A stretch of 64,000 bases of DNA, taken from the NCBI GenBank assembly GCA_964641945.1, contig CAZXLQ010000001.1, positions 14,798 to 78,797 of the forward strand, written 5' to 3'. The position numbers were made by a program, and so were the translations under genes. This document shows, piece after piece, positions 49,361 through 57,878 of the stretch; within the stretch, counting starts at the first letter, position 1, and the number at the start of each line of letters is the position of its first letter. Source of the DNA: JADIYM01 sp964641945. GTDB lineage: Bacteria > Acidobacteriota > Blastocatellia > UBA7656 > JADIYM01. The notes under the pieces were generated by a model. It had not been told where the DNA came from. It made no database searches and saw only the letters and a program-made list of their open reading frames with translations.

Positions 49361-50596
49361 TCAGGTCGCTGCACAACCGACCCGAGCGAGCACCACGCTC
49401 GTACCGAGCGCCTTCACATTCTGAGCCGCGTTCACGTCACGGTCCACCACGTATCCGCACGGGCAGCGGTGCTCACGGACGCTCAGGTCCTTGGGCACCA
49501 CGATTCCGCACCGGCTACAGCGCTGGCTCGTGCCGCGAGCATCGACCGCCACACACCACTTGCCGGCACTCTCAGCCTTGCAAGCTACGGCATGCACCAG
49601 CGTGCTCCACGCAGCATCCGTCACCGACTTGGCCAGCACACCAGCCGCCAAGCCCTTCACGTTCAAGTCTTCGACTGCGATGACGTCATACTTCGCCACC
49701 AACACGCACGCGAGCTTGCGTGCGAAGTCGAGCCGTTGCTGCCGCACGTGGGCATGCGCCTTGGCCACGAGCCGCTGAGCGACCCTGGCCCCCTGCGTGG
49801 ACTTCTGCCCGCGGCGCCGTCGCCGCGCCAGGCGCTGTTGGCGCATGGCCAACTGGTCTTCGGCCTTTCGGAAGAACCGCGGCGCGGCGATGGTCTCGCT
49901 GTCGCTCGTCGCCACCAGCGACGTAAGCCCCACGTCGATTCCGACCACGCTCTGAGCGGCCTCGGCTGCCGGCACCTTTGGTGGTGCGGCGCCCAGGTCG
50001 CAACTGAAGCACACGAACCAGCGGCCGGTCGCTTCGCGGCGGACGGTAACGTTGCGGATGGCACCCGTGAGCGACCGGTACTCGTGGAACCGCACCAGGC
50101 CGAGCTTGGGGATACGGACGTGCGCCGAGCGCGTGCCGCGCTGAGCGGCGACCGGCGCAACTCGGCCGACCTCGAAGCTGTCGTAGCGAGAAAGCGACCG
50201 GAAGCGAGGGTAGCCCGGCTTCTGGCCCGCCTTCACGCGGCGGAAGAACGCCTGGAAGGCGCGATCGCAGCGACGGAGCGCCGAACGTTCGACCTCGACG
50301 GGGATGCTGGCGATGATCTCGTCGGAAGACCGGAGCGAGGTCAGCTCGGCGGTTTGGCTGTTGTAGGTCACGATCGGCGCGGGCTTGCGCTCGACGCCGC
50401 GATCGGTGGCCGCCTGCCGCTGGCGCTTCTCGTGCTCCCACGCGTCTCGCCGGTGCTGGAGCGCGGCGTTGTAGAGCTGCTGGCAGGTCCGCAGCCAAGA
50501 ACCGAGCGTGGTCTCCTGGGCGACGGTCGGATGTAGCGGGTAGCGGAAGGTGCGGAGCAAGAGGGGTATGGTGTGAAGGGCAAAGTCAAATGTCAA
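49361..50596 (-). CDS. tnpB: TnpB (IS200/IS605-type RNA-guided nuclease), up to 411 aa
   Basis: N-terminal TFRYPLHPTVAQ; RuvC-I GIDVGLTSL (D221), RuvC-II IAVEDLN (E309), zinc finger CSRCG...CPCG (C360, C363, C378, C380), RuvC-III DRDVNAAQNV (D387). All catalytic residues intact. First in-frame codon is TTG; the real start may be about 12 codons later. No TnpA nearby. Related proteins use an omega-RNA from the 3' end for guided cleavage. Confidence 0.93.
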   Translation of the reverse strand: MTFDFALHTIPLLLRTFRYPLHPTVAQETTLGSWLRTCQQLYNAALQHRRDAWEHEKRQRQAATDRGVERKPAPIVTYNSQTAELTSLRSSDEIIASIPVEVERSALRRCDRAFQAFFRRVKAGQKPGYPRFRSLSRYDSFEVGRVAPVAAQRGTRSAHVRIPKLGLVRFHEYRSLTGAIRNVTVRREATGRWFVCFSCDLGAAPPKVPAAEAAQSVVGIDVGLTSLVATSDSETIAAPRFFRKAEDQLAMRQQRLARRRRRGQKSTQGARVAQRLVAKAHAHVRQQRLDFARKLACVLVAKYDVIAVEDLNVKGLAAGVLAKSVTDAAWSTLVHAVACKAESAGKWCVAVDARGTSQRCSRCGIVVPKDLSVREHRCPCGYVVDRDVNAAQNVKALGTSVVLARVGCAAT

Positions 50597-50724
50597 ATGC
50601 CTCCACTACCCGGACTCGCACAGGCGACCAACGTCCTCCAGCATCTTCGCCTTGGTTTAGATCGGAACGTCGCCGGGCAACATAACTAGCTTCGTCCTCT
50701 TGTACCTGGAGAGATTCCCGCCCT

Positions 50725-51039
50725 TCACGACTGCTCCACATCCGCGACGTGCTCCGGCCCGAACACGACTTCATCGCCCCAACGCAAGCCGAGGATGGTG
50801 GCCGGATGGTTCTTGAGCTTGCCCTTGTACTCAACCCCGTTCGCAGTCCTGGACCTCGATGAAATCTCCACCCACATCCGCTCGCCAGCGGGCTTTCCGC
50901 CGATCATCGAGCCGATGAAGATGAGCTTCACCAGATCTTTCGCTCGCAAGTCTTCGCGGAGCGAACGCTCGGGGATTTGGAACGTCGAGTAGTGACGATC
51001 GTTCTGCGCTTCAGCAGATTCGAGATGCCACGGCTTCAC
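50725..51039 (-). CDS. DUF2314-family protein, 104 aa
   Basis: GTG start in overlap. LVKLIFIGSMIGGKPAGERMWVEISSRSRTANGVEYKGKLKNHPATILGLRWGDEVVFGPEHVADV follows the DUF2314 pattern (GErMWVev......y.G.L.N.P..i..l..Gd.V.F...hI.D). Function unknown. 50597-50724 upstream of TnpB holds no gene. Confidence 0.75.
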   Translation of the reverse strand: MKPWHLESAEAQNDRHYSTFQIPERSLREDLRAKDLVKLIFIGSMIGGKPAGERMWVEISSRSRTANGVEYKGKLKNHPATILGLRWGDEVVFGPEHVADVEQS

Positions 51040-51458
51040 AGTTCGTACTCCTCGACCAGCTCCAGAAATCGATCTGGTTCGCAGATCATCGTGTCGCTGC
51101 CACTCGGGTAGTTCGATGGTACGTGCCAGCCGTCCACGCCGGACACGCGGCACACTTGCTCGGCAAGCTCGAAAACCCCTGGCTCAGCCTCCTCACCGAG
51201 TTTTTGCTCGACCCAATGCGACAGGTTTCGCATGTCCGTCTCTTCGCTGATGATAATCAGCCGAGGGGCTTCGATGATCTTGAACGCCAGCACGCGCGGA
51301 GGACCGCCGCCTTGGTTCCACGTCGTGAACTCACGTGCAACCGTCTCGGCGTCTGAGACCCATGCTGGACCACGCAGCTCAGTAAACCTCTCCATCGCAC
51401 TCGTCCCGTGATAGACGAGCGTTCCCTTCCGAAGAGGCTTCCGGATCGACAGCTTCAT
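51036..51458 (-). CDS. ADP-ribosyltransferase-like protein, 140 aa
   Basis: MKLSIRKPLRKGTLVYHGTSAMERFTELRGPAWVSDAETVAREFTTWNQGGGPPRVLAFKIIEAPRLIII: strand-(Y)HGTS, a 'wVS...tAr.f' segment, and a V..f.. strand match the ART-fold order. Ends with a TMICEPDRFLELVEEYEL strand/helix. Coupled to the DUF2314 gene. Confidence 0.5.
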   Translation of the reverse strand: MKLSIRKPLRKGTLVYHGTSAMERFTELRGPAWVSDAETVAREFTTWNQGGGPPRVLAFKIIEAPRLIIISEETDMRNLSHWVEQKLGEEAEPGVFELAEQVCRVSGVDGWHVPSNYPSGSDTMICEPDRFLELVEEYEL

Positions 51459-51676
51459 GCGGCGGTGTGAACAACACAGCAGAGGTAAGCCCCCGCCTGG
51501 CATCCTCGAAGACACGACTCGGGCATGTGAACGGCTCCGCAGCCACACCGGCCCGGAGACAACGACGAGCCGCACCCTGAACAGACCCACCTGTGCTCGC
51601 TCTCAGAGCGTCCGCAGTTTGCGCACGGATCGAACCTACCGGGATGAGGGTCGAACGTGAGCTGCTTGGTGATCAT
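51455..51676 (-). CDS. Cys-rich zinc-ribbon protein, 73 aa
   Basis: Start in ATGA overlap. CANCGRSESEHRWVCSGCGSSLSPGRCGCGAVHMPESC...CCVVH: at least ten Cys, probably two zinc sites. Confidence 0.6.
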   Translation of the reverse strand: MITKQLTFDPHPGRFDPCANCGRSESEHRWVCSGCGSSLSPGRCGCGAVHMPESCLRGCQAGAYLCCVVHTAA

Positions 51677-52488
51677 CTCTTCCATTCGCTCGCGCTCCCG
51701 TGTCGGAATGCTTCCTTGAGAACCTCGCCGACCAGACCCTCTGACGAACGGTGCCACATGTACTCGATCTTGGCCCTTGAGAAAGGACGCACGGTCAGAT
51801 GTGTAGGCACAAAATCGTCTTCCAGATCACTTCCTTCCTCGACGCATTCGATCGTGAAGATGTCGTCGATGCCTAGCAGGTCTTCGACCGCTCCTTCGGC
51901 ATCAAACACATCGGTCAGGTGCAAGCTGCCGAAGCCCAGACGATCAGCGACTCGGCTGACCGCCGGAGCGTCCGCAAAGATGAAGGTGTCCGCGGCCAAA
52001 CGATCGGCGCATTCAAGCGTCGGTTCCCACTCAAACTCTTTCCTGAACCAGGCGAGAGATCCCTCAAAGATTCCCCAGGGCTCCTCATCGTCTTCGTACT
52101 CCTCGTACTCCTCGTCTTTGACGACGTACTTGAACTCTCCACCCGCAGCTTTGCCCATCGATCTGCGCACCAGATAGTTCAAGATCTTCAACGCTTCCAC
52201 CTGATCGATGCCGCCTTCTTCGTACCTCAGCGATCGAAGCACATCGCCAAAAGACATCCATGGCCACAGCCACGACAGTCGGCTACCGCCGTCATGGATG
52301 ACGGCTGCATGCACCATCGACGATGGGAGAAAATGGGCCCTGGAAAGTTCCTTGCTGCGAGACCAAGGATCTCCTGGAACAGCCGAGTAGACCAACGCAG
52401 CACCCAAGCATGGGGTGAAGGACAAGGCTTTCCTGGCTGACCTCGTCGGATCTTCCGACTGAGTGCCACGGAAAACGAAGTCGCTCAC
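51673..52488 (-). CDS. ADP-ribosyltransferase-like protein, 271 aa
   Basis: Begins MSDFVFRGTQSEDPTRSARKALSFTPCLGAALVYSAVPGDPW: strand-R-G-T, then LSFTP..GAALVYS resembles the ART STS-type motif. The rest is acidic and unrecognised (EEYEEYEDDEEPW). Moderate to low certainty. Confidence 0.45.
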   Translation of the reverse strand: MSDFVFRGTQSEDPTRSARKALSFTPCLGAALVYSAVPGDPWSRSKELSRAHFLPSSMVHAAVIHDGGSRLSWLWPWMSFGDVLRSLRYEEGGIDQVEALKILNYLVRRSMGKAAGGEFKYVVKDEEYEEYEDDEEPWGIFEGSLAWFRKEFEWEPTLECADRLAADTFIFADAPAVSRVADRLGFGSLHLTDVFDAEGAVEDLLGIDDIFTIECVEEGSDLEDDFVPTHLTVRPFSRAKIEYMWHRSSEGLVGEVLKEAFRHGSASEWKR

Positions 52489-52730
52489 CGAACCACCCGC
52501 AGCCTCTTCCCGTCGGCTGCCCGTACCTTGTCATCACCGGCGAGAACCCAGTTGTTGCAGCAACCATAGGTCTTCACTGGCACCTTCAACCCCAAGCACC
52601 AGCCATCCTTGTCGCCGCGGTAATCGAGCTTCGAGCACGTGCCGCAGAAGTAGCCGGGGCCCGCATGAGAGAAGCCCTCGACCTGAACGTAGCCTGCCGA
52701 TTGCTTGATCTTGCGTTCCTCGGGAGTCAT
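52485..52730 (-). CDS. HiPIP-like Cys protein, 81 aa
   Basis: FCGTCSKLDYRGDKDGWCLGLKVPVKTYGCCNNW: spacing C-x2-C-x12-C-x10-C-C resembles small phage iron-sulfur/HiPIP-like proteins. Zinc binding is equally possible. Confidence 0.55.
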   Translation of the reverse strand: MTPEERKIKQSAGYVQVEGFSHAGPGYFCGTCSKLDYRGDKDGWCLGLKVPVKTYGCCNNWVLAGDDKVRAADGKRLRVVR

Positions 52731-53089
52731 CGGCGTCCTCCGTCACTACGTCTTGATCGATTCCACTCGCTGAGGTAGCGCGCGGCGGCATCCAGATCAT
52801 CGCCACCTCGAAGCCGTTCGTACTCTTCGCGCTGACGAGCATCGAAGGCCGCCATGTCGTCCTCGAACTTCTCCTCGATCTCCTCGATCCTGGCCCGGCC
52901 ATCGACGAGCGCCGCATCCAGACGAGCAGAAATCTCGTCCTCGCCGGGCCCGGCATCGATCCCGATGACCACTCCGGGGTCGACTACCACCGTCGGACCT
53001 GCACACCGAGTCCCGCCGTAGAACATCGCAATGGCCAGCAACAGAGCCGCCACCCCGAGAAGAATCCCTTGCGTCCTTGAAATCGTCAC
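52727..53089 (-). CDS. Probable i-spanin-like membrane protein, 120 aa
   Basis: GTG start in GTGA overlap. N-terminal membrane helix (GILLGVAALLLAIAMFYGG), then a coiled-coil, charged ectodomain (ARIEEIEEKFEDDMAAFDARQREEYERLRGG). Lies in a membrane-protein cluster; suggests a lysis role. Confidence 0.55.
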   Translation of the reverse strand: MTISRTQGILLGVAALLLAIAMFYGGTRCAGPTVVVDPGVVIGIDAGPGEDEISARLDAALVDGRARIEEIEEKFEDDMAAFDARQREEYERLRGGDDLDAAARYLSEWNRSRRSDGGRR

Positions 53090-53196
53090 AGTTCGTCCGG
53101 GGACACGAAGAAGGCGCCGAGCAGCGCGAGACACCCGAGGGCAATGACCAGAACCAGTGCCACCACTACTGCCAGGATCATGGACAGGACCGTCAT
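53086..53196 (-). CDS. 36-aa membrane peptide
   Basis: MTVLSMILAVVVALVLVIALGC...; one membrane helix, stop overlapping the next GTG. Could be a small holin/antiholin or lysis regulator. Confidence 0.6.
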   Translation of the reverse strand: MTVLSMILAVVVALVLVIALGCLALLGAFFVSPDEL

Positions 53197-53199
53197 GCC

Positions 53200-53724
53200 T
53201 CACTCCTTGGGCATCGCGCCATTGTCCTCTGCCTCGGGTTCGAGCTTGTCGGCCAACGAGTCGTCGGTCGGCGGAGGCGGAGGAGGGTCCGACTTCACGC
53301 CCAGGCGCTGTTTGGCGAAGGAGACGACGATCTCCGACAGGCGCTTGCCGATCTCGTAGACCTGTCCGCTCAACGCTCCAGCCAGCGCAAACCATAGAAC
53401 ATGCGCTGGAACCGAATCGGGTACCCATGCGGCTGCTGGGATGGGCGCCAGCCCAGCGAGGCCTCCGACCACTACCGGATGCATCGAGATGGTCGCACGC
53501 CAGAAGCGGTACCAGATGGGAAGCTTCGGGTCGGCCACAATCTCTGCAACGCTCTGTCGGCTGCCTCGCCCCTCCGCGGCCTCCGCAGCCCGTTCGGCAG
53601 GGACCACCACAGCGACGAGTCGCTTCGCCGCAATCCCCCCAAGCGCTACGCCGATCGAGACCGCCACGAAGCTCCAGAACTGCTCCAGAAAGTAGACGAC
53701 CTTTCCGCTTGCGATCTCTTCCAT
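53200..53724 (-). CDS. Holin-like membrane protein, 174 aa
   Basis: Three hydrophobic segments (FVAVSIGVALGGIAA, VVVGGLAGLAPIPAAAW, VLWFALAGALSGQVY), and a soluble charged, proline-rich C terminus. With the two genes below it forms a plausible lysis cassette. -10-like TAGAAT 9 nt before the ATG. Confidence 0.6.
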   Translation of the reverse strand: MEEIASGKVVYFLEQFWSFVAVSIGVALGGIAAKRLVAVVVPAERAAEAAEGRGSRQSVAEIVADPKLPIWYRFWRATISMHPVVVGGLAGLAPIPAAAWVPDSVPAHVLWFALAGALSGQVYEIGKRLSEIVVSFAKQRLGVKSDPPPPPPTDDSLADKLEPEAEDNGAMPKE

Positions 53725-53744
53725 GATAGGCGGATTCTACTGCA

Positions 53745-53924
53745 TCACCGGCCCAACATCGAGAACCGACGGACTAGCCCAGGTTCTCCGACCTCGTCGG
53801 AAAGCCGCGCGCCGAGCAGGATGAGCGCGTTGTCCAGCTCACCGGCCCAACGACCACAGGCCACGCACTGCCAACGCATGGTGCATGGGAGAGGTGGCCC
53901 GTTGAATGAGAGTCGCCAAATCAC
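53745..53924 (-). CDS. Small protein, 59 aa
   Basis: GTG start assumed (VIWRLSFNG); contains WQCVACGRWAGELDNALILLGARLSDEVGEPGLVRRF. Start uncertain (ATG 45 nt downstream possible). Confidence 0.45.
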   Translation of the reverse strand: MIWRLSFNGPPLPCTMRWQCVACGRWAGELDNALILLGARLSDEVGEPGLVRRFSMLGR

Positions 53925-53962
53925 GCATGAGCACTGCGGCTTCTGATTCTCCCGGTAGGGGC

Positions 53963-54310
53963 TCAACCGAACCTCGGCGTGTTGTAGTAGTTGGACAGCC
54001 CGGAACCCCAGAGGCCGAGGCCCTTGATGCACCTCAGGCACTGCACGCTCTTCTTCTTCCGGGTCACGTGCGAGCCGTCCGTTCGGGCGCCACACAGAGG
54101 CAAGCCGTCGTCCGACCGAAAGTGCTTCGGCTTGACGTACGAGTTTCGGCTCCGCACTCGCGCCTGCACTCGCGCGGCGAGCTTGAACGTCCGCAGGGCC
54201 TCCTCGGCTGCTTCGACCGGGTCTTCGATCGACTTGACCAGCTTGACGAGCTGATGAGCCAGCGGAAGGCTGGCCAACCGCACAGCCGAGGCGAACTGCT
54301 TTCTACTCAT
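53963..54310 (-). CDS. Small protein with Cys pairs, 115 aa
   Basis: Start MSRKQFASAVRLASLPLAH; helical first half, then PLCGARTDGSHVTRKKKSVQCLRCIKGL, a possible zinc site. Overlaps the upstream stop. Confidence 0.55.
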   Translation of the reverse strand: MSRKQFASAVRLASLPLAHQLVKLVKSIEDPVEAAEEALRTFKLAARVQARVRSRNSYVKPKHFRSDDGLPLCGARTDGSHVTRKKKSVQCLRCIKGLGLWGSGLSNYYNTPRFG

Positions 54311-54581
54311 CCGCATCGACGTTCTTTCGTCTGCTGCGGCTCCGCGGAGCATGCGTGCTCGGGTGGCCCTTTGGTCCCCAGTCAGCATATCTCGTCCGCA
54401 GCTTCCTGATGCTCTTTGAGTCGCGCGTCCGAACTGTACTCGGCCACGGGAAGCGACCCCGCCACCTCTCCGGAATCACCACAACCTTGCCACGCCGAAC
54501 GCGGACGACCGGAGCAGTTCCGCCAGCCAGCCGGCGTACAACTTCCTCACGCGTAGCTTCCCCTGTCCACGTCTTCTTCAT
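54303..54581 (-). CDS. Small basic protein, 92 aa
   Basis: MKKTWTGEATREEVVRRLAGGTAPVVRVRRGKVVVIPERWRGRFP; basic throughout with an Arg-rich tail. Unknown. Confidence 0.55.
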   Translation of the reverse strand: MKKTWTGEATREEVVRRLAGGTAPVVRVRRGKVVVIPERWRGRFPWPSTVRTRDSKSIRKLRTRYADWGPKGHPSTHAPRSRSRRKNVDADE

Positions 54582-54584
54582 CGT

Positions 54585-54818
54585 CTACCCCATGCACTCC
54601 ACACACATGCACTCCATCGGGTGCTCAGATCTTCGCTGTCCGCGCCATGTTGTGAACCACCGCATCTTGCACTTGTTGCAGCAGAACCGAAGCGTCTTGG
54701 GGTCCTCGATGTTCTTGAGCGACGCGAGCGCTTCGTTCCCCTGCACGCTTGGGCAAGAGTCGGGCAGTACCTCGCGGGCGCACCACTCGCAGTAGAAGCG
54801 GTCAGTCGCCTCCGCCAC
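54585..54818 (-). CDS. Zinc-finger-like protein, 77 aa
   Basis: GTG start inferred. CEWCAREVLPDSCPS...CCNKCKMRWF...CMCVEC: eight or more Cys in pairs. Confidence 0.55.
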   Translation of the reverse strand: MAEATDRFYCEWCAREVLPDSCPSVQGNEALASLKNIEDPKTLRFCCNKCKMRWFTTWRGQRRSEHPMECMCVECMG

Positions 54819-55221
54819 CGAAGATGCCTCCGATCTTCCAGCTCCGCATCGCGTGCTTGATCTCCTTGCGATGCCTTCGCACCTCAGCAACATACTCGCG
54901 ACTGTTCGCGGTCATGCTGCGATGCAGATCCCGCTGAGTCTGAACGCGATCTCGTGCGAGCTGCACGCCGGCCTCGGCCTTGGCCATCATCTCTCGCGCC
55001 TGACGCTCGTTCAGAGCCCTGAGGTACGACTGCCGACAGCCGTCGCAAAGAACGGCCGATCCAACCGATCCAGCGACCACCTTCGGTCGACGCCCAAACT
55101 GCTTCTCGAAATCCTCCACCGAAGAAACTGGGATCGAGGCCGGATCGTAGTCCAGCACGTCGTCGCACGCGCAGCAGATGGGCGCTCCAAGACGGCGAAG
55201 AGCAACGAGGCCTCGATTCAC
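54802..55221 (-). CDS. Zinc-binding/coiled-coil protein, 139 aa
   Basis: GTG start in overlap. CCACDDVLDYDPASIPV...VLCDGCRQSYLRALNERQAREMMAKAEAG then a long basic helix, ending in a Gly-rich tail (GGIFGGGGD). Confidence 0.55.
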   Translation of the reverse strand: MNRGLVALRRLGAPICCACDDVLDYDPASIPVSSVEDFEKQFGRRPKVVAGSVGSAVLCDGCRQSYLRALNERQAREMMAKAEAGVQLARDRVQTQRDLHRSMTANSREYVAEVRRHRKEIKHAMRSWKIGGIFGGGGD

Positions 55222-55442
55222 GGCGACTTCCAAGAGTAGCCCGACTCTCGATAGGTGCCAGAGCACGCGCAGGCGTCGAACACACGGAAAGCATGCTCTC
55301 TGCCGCGTGGAGGGCGTCCGCCGCACGAATCGCACTTGAGAAAGCGACCCCAAGACCGATGGAATGCGAGACGGATCTCCCACTGGGCTGCTCGCTTGGC
55401 GAAGTCCGCTGCCTTGGCCAGATCCTCAGCCTTCGGACTCAT
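55218..55442 (-). CDS. Small zinc-binding protein, 74 aa
   Basis: MSPKAEDLAKAADFAKRAAQW...CDSCGGRPPRGREHAFRVFDACACSG. Four to five Cys. ATG overlaps the end of the upstream gene. Confidence 0.55.
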   Translation of the reverse strand: MSPKAEDLAKAADFAKRAAQWEIRLAFHRSWGRFLKCDSCGGRPPRGREHAFRVFDACACSGTYRESGYSWKSP

Positions 55443-55638
55443 CCGACTTCTCCTCGAACATCGCAACCTGGTTCAGGTCAGCCTGCGGCGCGAGAGCGTC
55501 CGCGAGATCCCGCATCGGCCGACGAACCCTGATCACCTTCTTCGCCAACTCCACGAGCACGTACACGGCCACCGCCTCCTCCCGCTTCAAGCTCGGGACG
55601 AGAGCCTCGGCGTGCTTGATGGCGTCGGAGATCTTCAC
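55426..55638 (-). CDS. Small helical protein, 70 aa
   Basis: GTG start in overlap; VKISDAIKHAEALVPSLKREEAVAVYVLVELAKKVIRV. Acidic tail. Confidence 0.55.
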   Translation of the reverse strand: MKISDAIKHAEALVPSLKREEAVAVYVLVELAKKVIRVRRPMRDLADALAPQADLNQVAMFEEKSDESEG

Positions 55639-55964
55639 CTTCGTGCCCCCGGCCGCCAACGCTGCTCGGCGACCATCGCGCGAACCTCGTCCGCCACAGC
55701 TTTCGGATCTCTCGCGCCATCCGGACCCTCAAGCCGCTTCTCCAGCTCCAACGCGATCGCCTCGTGAACGATCCCAGACTTGACGACCGCCTCCATCGCC
55801 GCGGAAGCGGCTTCTGACGCCTCTTCCCACTTCACATCGCCGAGGAGCGAAGATGCACGAGCGCGTAGCTCAGCATCTCCTCTCGACTCGATCAGCTTCA
55901 TGAGCAAGCCGACCTTGCTCTGCCAGATGACCAGATCCCGCTGCGACCGCTGCGTGTTAGACAT
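55635..55964 (-). CDS. Helical protein, 109 aa
   Basis: First gene of this leftward unit. All-helical acidic sequence (ASEAASAAMEAVVKSGIVHEAIALELEKRLEG). Promoter directly upstream. Confidence 0.6.
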   Translation of the reverse strand: MSNTQRSQRDLVIWQSKVGLLMKLIESRGDAELRARASSLLGDVKWEEASEAASAAMEAVVKSGIVHEAIALELEKRLEGPDGARDPKAVADEVRAMVAEQRWRPGARR

Positions 55965-55974
55965 GCGACCCGGT

Positions 55975-56002
55975 TCTATACGGCCACCACCGACAATGTC
56001 AA
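55975..56002 (-). promoter_or_regulatory. Sigma70-like promoter
   Basis: Minus strand TTGACA (plus 55997-56002), 16-nt spacer, TATAGA (55975-55980), 10 nt to the ATG at 55964. Confidence 0.7.
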
Positions 56003-56017
56003 GTACATTCGACAGAC

Positions 56018-56209
56018 CTATCGCAAGCGACGGAGGGCCTCCTCCAGCGACCGTACCAGATCCTCGTCTGGCAATGCACGAACCCGCTCCAGGGCCGATG
56101 CTTCCGGCTCAAACGGGTCGAAGAACGCCAGCGCGAACAGATCTCCCAGTCGTCCTGAAGGGCACAGCTCAATCACCGTCGCAGCGCGACGGGCCAGGTC
56201 GGTCGTCAT
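56018..56209 (-). CDS. Small hypothetical protein, 63 aa
   Basis: MTTDLARRAATVIELCPSGRLGDLFALAFFDPFEPEASALERVRALPDEDLVRSLEEALRRLR; helical. Coupled by ATGA. Confidence 0.5.
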   Translation of the reverse strand: MTTDLARRAATVIELCPSGRLGDLFALAFFDPFEPEASALERVRALPDEDLVRSLEEALRRLR

Positions 56210-56547
56210 CCGAGCAAGCGTAGCTCACGGGTCCGCCTGATGGCGCCAGGAAAGTCGGCGCAGACAGAACGGATGGCTTCGGTTTTGGACGTAATGCCTT
56301 CCGGAGCTGCCAGCTCTTCCATTCCCATCCCACACTCAGCGCACACTACCGCGTCATCGGACCGGTGTTTCATTGTGAGCACACCGATTCGAGCCAGCTC
56401 CTGCTCGAAGTCCAGTTCGCCGCGCTCGGACCTCTTCTTCAGTCTGGCGATCGTCCCGTTGGCCACCGCCCGCTCTCGCTTCAGCGCACGCTCCAGCGTG
56501 TGCTTCGGCTCGAACGTGCAGACCATCACCCGGACCGGCGCGGTCAC
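56206..56547 (-). CDS. Small protein with Cys pair, 113 aa
   Basis: GTG start in overlap. Charged coiled region then VVCAECGMGMEELAAPEGITSKTEAIRSVC. Unknown. Confidence 0.55.
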   Translation of the reverse strand: MTAPVRVMVCTFEPKHTLERALKRERAVANGTIARLKKRSERGELDFEQELARIGVLTMKHRSDDAVVCAECGMGMEELAAPEGITSKTEAIRSVCADFPGAIRRTRELRLLG

Positions 56548-56750
56548 GCCAGCGACAGGTCCTGAGGACGGAACTCGAACGTCTTGCCGCTCCGCAAGGC
56601 GACCTTCACGCGGGCGATCCTGCCTTCCAGGCGGACGCCCACGACCTTGCCGACCGCGCTCTCCTTCAACCCGTGCGTCTTCTGCATCGCAACGGGGACA
56701 CGAACGGTCACCTTGGCGTTCTTCTTCTGCGTGATTTCTGCGAGGTTCAC
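56544..56750 (-). CDS. Small KOW/SH3-like protein, 68 aa
   Basis: GTG start with AGGAG 6 nt upstream. VNLAEITQKKNAKVTVRVPVAMQ...VGKVVGVRLEGRIARVKVALRSGKTFEFRPQDL looks like a small beta-barrel. TGTCTGACA lies upstream (plus 56788-56796). Confidence 0.55.
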   Translation of the reverse strand: MNLAEITQKKNAKVTVRVPVAMQKTHGLKESAVGKVVGVRLEGRIARVKVALRSGKTFEFRPQDLSLA

Positions 56751-56836
56751 TGTTGGCTCCTGTCGAGTCACTCGACTGGATACAGGGTGTCAGACAGACG
56801 GGGACGAGTCAACTTCGATGCGCTATCCTCGTGCCC

Positions 56837-57874
56837 ATGAACGAACTGGCCTTTGTGACTCGGGAGACGAGGATGCTCCAGAGGTTCGGCAAGGGCGACG
56901 AGCGCAAGCTCAAGAGCTACCTGCTCATGCTCGCAGCCTTCCTCGAAGGACGGCCCGAGAACACCAGGCGGTCCTACAAGACGGCGATTCGTCAGTTCTT
57001 CGAGATGTTCGACTGGATCTGCCCCGAGGATGTCACCGTTGCCCACGCTGTTGCGTTCAAGAAGCGACTCGGCGAACGCGTCGGAGATGCCACGGTCTAC
57101 TACCGCATCTCGGCTCTGAAGTCGTTCTTCGACTTCCTGAGGAAGCCGGCGGGTGCGACCGAGCAGGCGCTCATCACTTCAAACCCGTTCGACCTCGTGC
57201 CACGTTCGGACATCAAGCCGACGCCGTACGGTCGAGCGACGGTAATGGATTGGTCGACGTTCATGAAAATCTACGACGCCATTCCAGGTGATCCGCTCGG
57301 TCTTCGAGACAAGGCGATCTTGCTCTTCTTCGCCTTCACCGGAAGGCGGCGAACAGAAGTGGCCTCGCTTCGCATTCGCGATCTCGATCTGAAGTCGACG
57401 CCCAAGAAGTACACGGTTCGCGTGAAAGGCGGCGAAGTGAAGACCTGGCAGTTGCCGCAGATCTGCTACGACGCTCTCAAGGCGTACTGGATTGCCTCCG
57501 ACCGTCTTTCGGGTCTACAGCCGGACGACGGCGTGTTCACCGCATCGGACGAGACGCCGCTGACGAGTCGGCTCGAACCGAACCGACCGCTGGCATCGCG
57601 GACGATGAACGAGATCTTGCTTCGAGCTGCTCGTCGCGCTGGCGTAGACCGCAAGGTCGCTCACATTCACGCGCTTCGCCACATGTCCGCCAGAGACCTC
57701 GACGAGGCTGGCGTTCGGTTGCAGGACATCCAGGAGTTCCTCGGCCATCTCAACCCGAACACGACGGCCATCTATCTTCAGAAGATCGGACGAACCGGGC
57801 CCGCTCACGAAGAGCGGCTCATCGCCATTCGAGAAGCCGCAGAAAAGCTCGCAATGGGTCTGAAGTCAACCTGA
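56837..57874 (+). CDS. Tyrosine recombinase, 345 aa
   Basis: N-terminal SAM-like domain (RRSYKTAIRQFFEMFDW ... ISALKSFFDFLRKP) and catalytic domain with GRRRTEVASLRIRDL (Arg near 169), KGGEVKTWQL (Lys near 197), HALRH (H-x-x-R near 277), GHLNPNTT (His near 302) and IYLQKI (Tyr near 312). XerC/D-type; could resolve multimers or integrate. TATCCT lies 7 nt before the ATG. Confidence 0.95.
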   Translation: MNELAFVTRETRMLQRFGKGDERKLKSYLLMLAAFLEGRPENTRRSYKTAIRQFFEMFDWICPEDVTVAHAVAFKKRLGERVGDATVYYRISALKSFFDFLRKPAGATEQALITSNPFDLVPRSDIKPTPYGRATVMDWSTFMKIYDAIPGDPLGLRDKAILLFFAFTGRRRTEVASLRIRDLDLKSTPKKYTVRVKGGEVKTWQLPQICYDALKAYWIASDRLSGLQPDDGVFTASDETPLTSRLEPNRPLASRTMNEILLRAARRAGVDRKVAHIHALRHMSARDLDEAGVRLQDIQEFLGHLNPNTTAIYLQKIGRTGPAHEERLIAIREAAEKLAMGLKST

Positions 57875-57878
57875 GCCC

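Noticed and set aside
49361..50596. Cas12-type effector for the CRISPR array
   Set aside because: Length, N terminus and lack of a REC-like insertion fit TnpB; no repeat-related sequence adjoins it.
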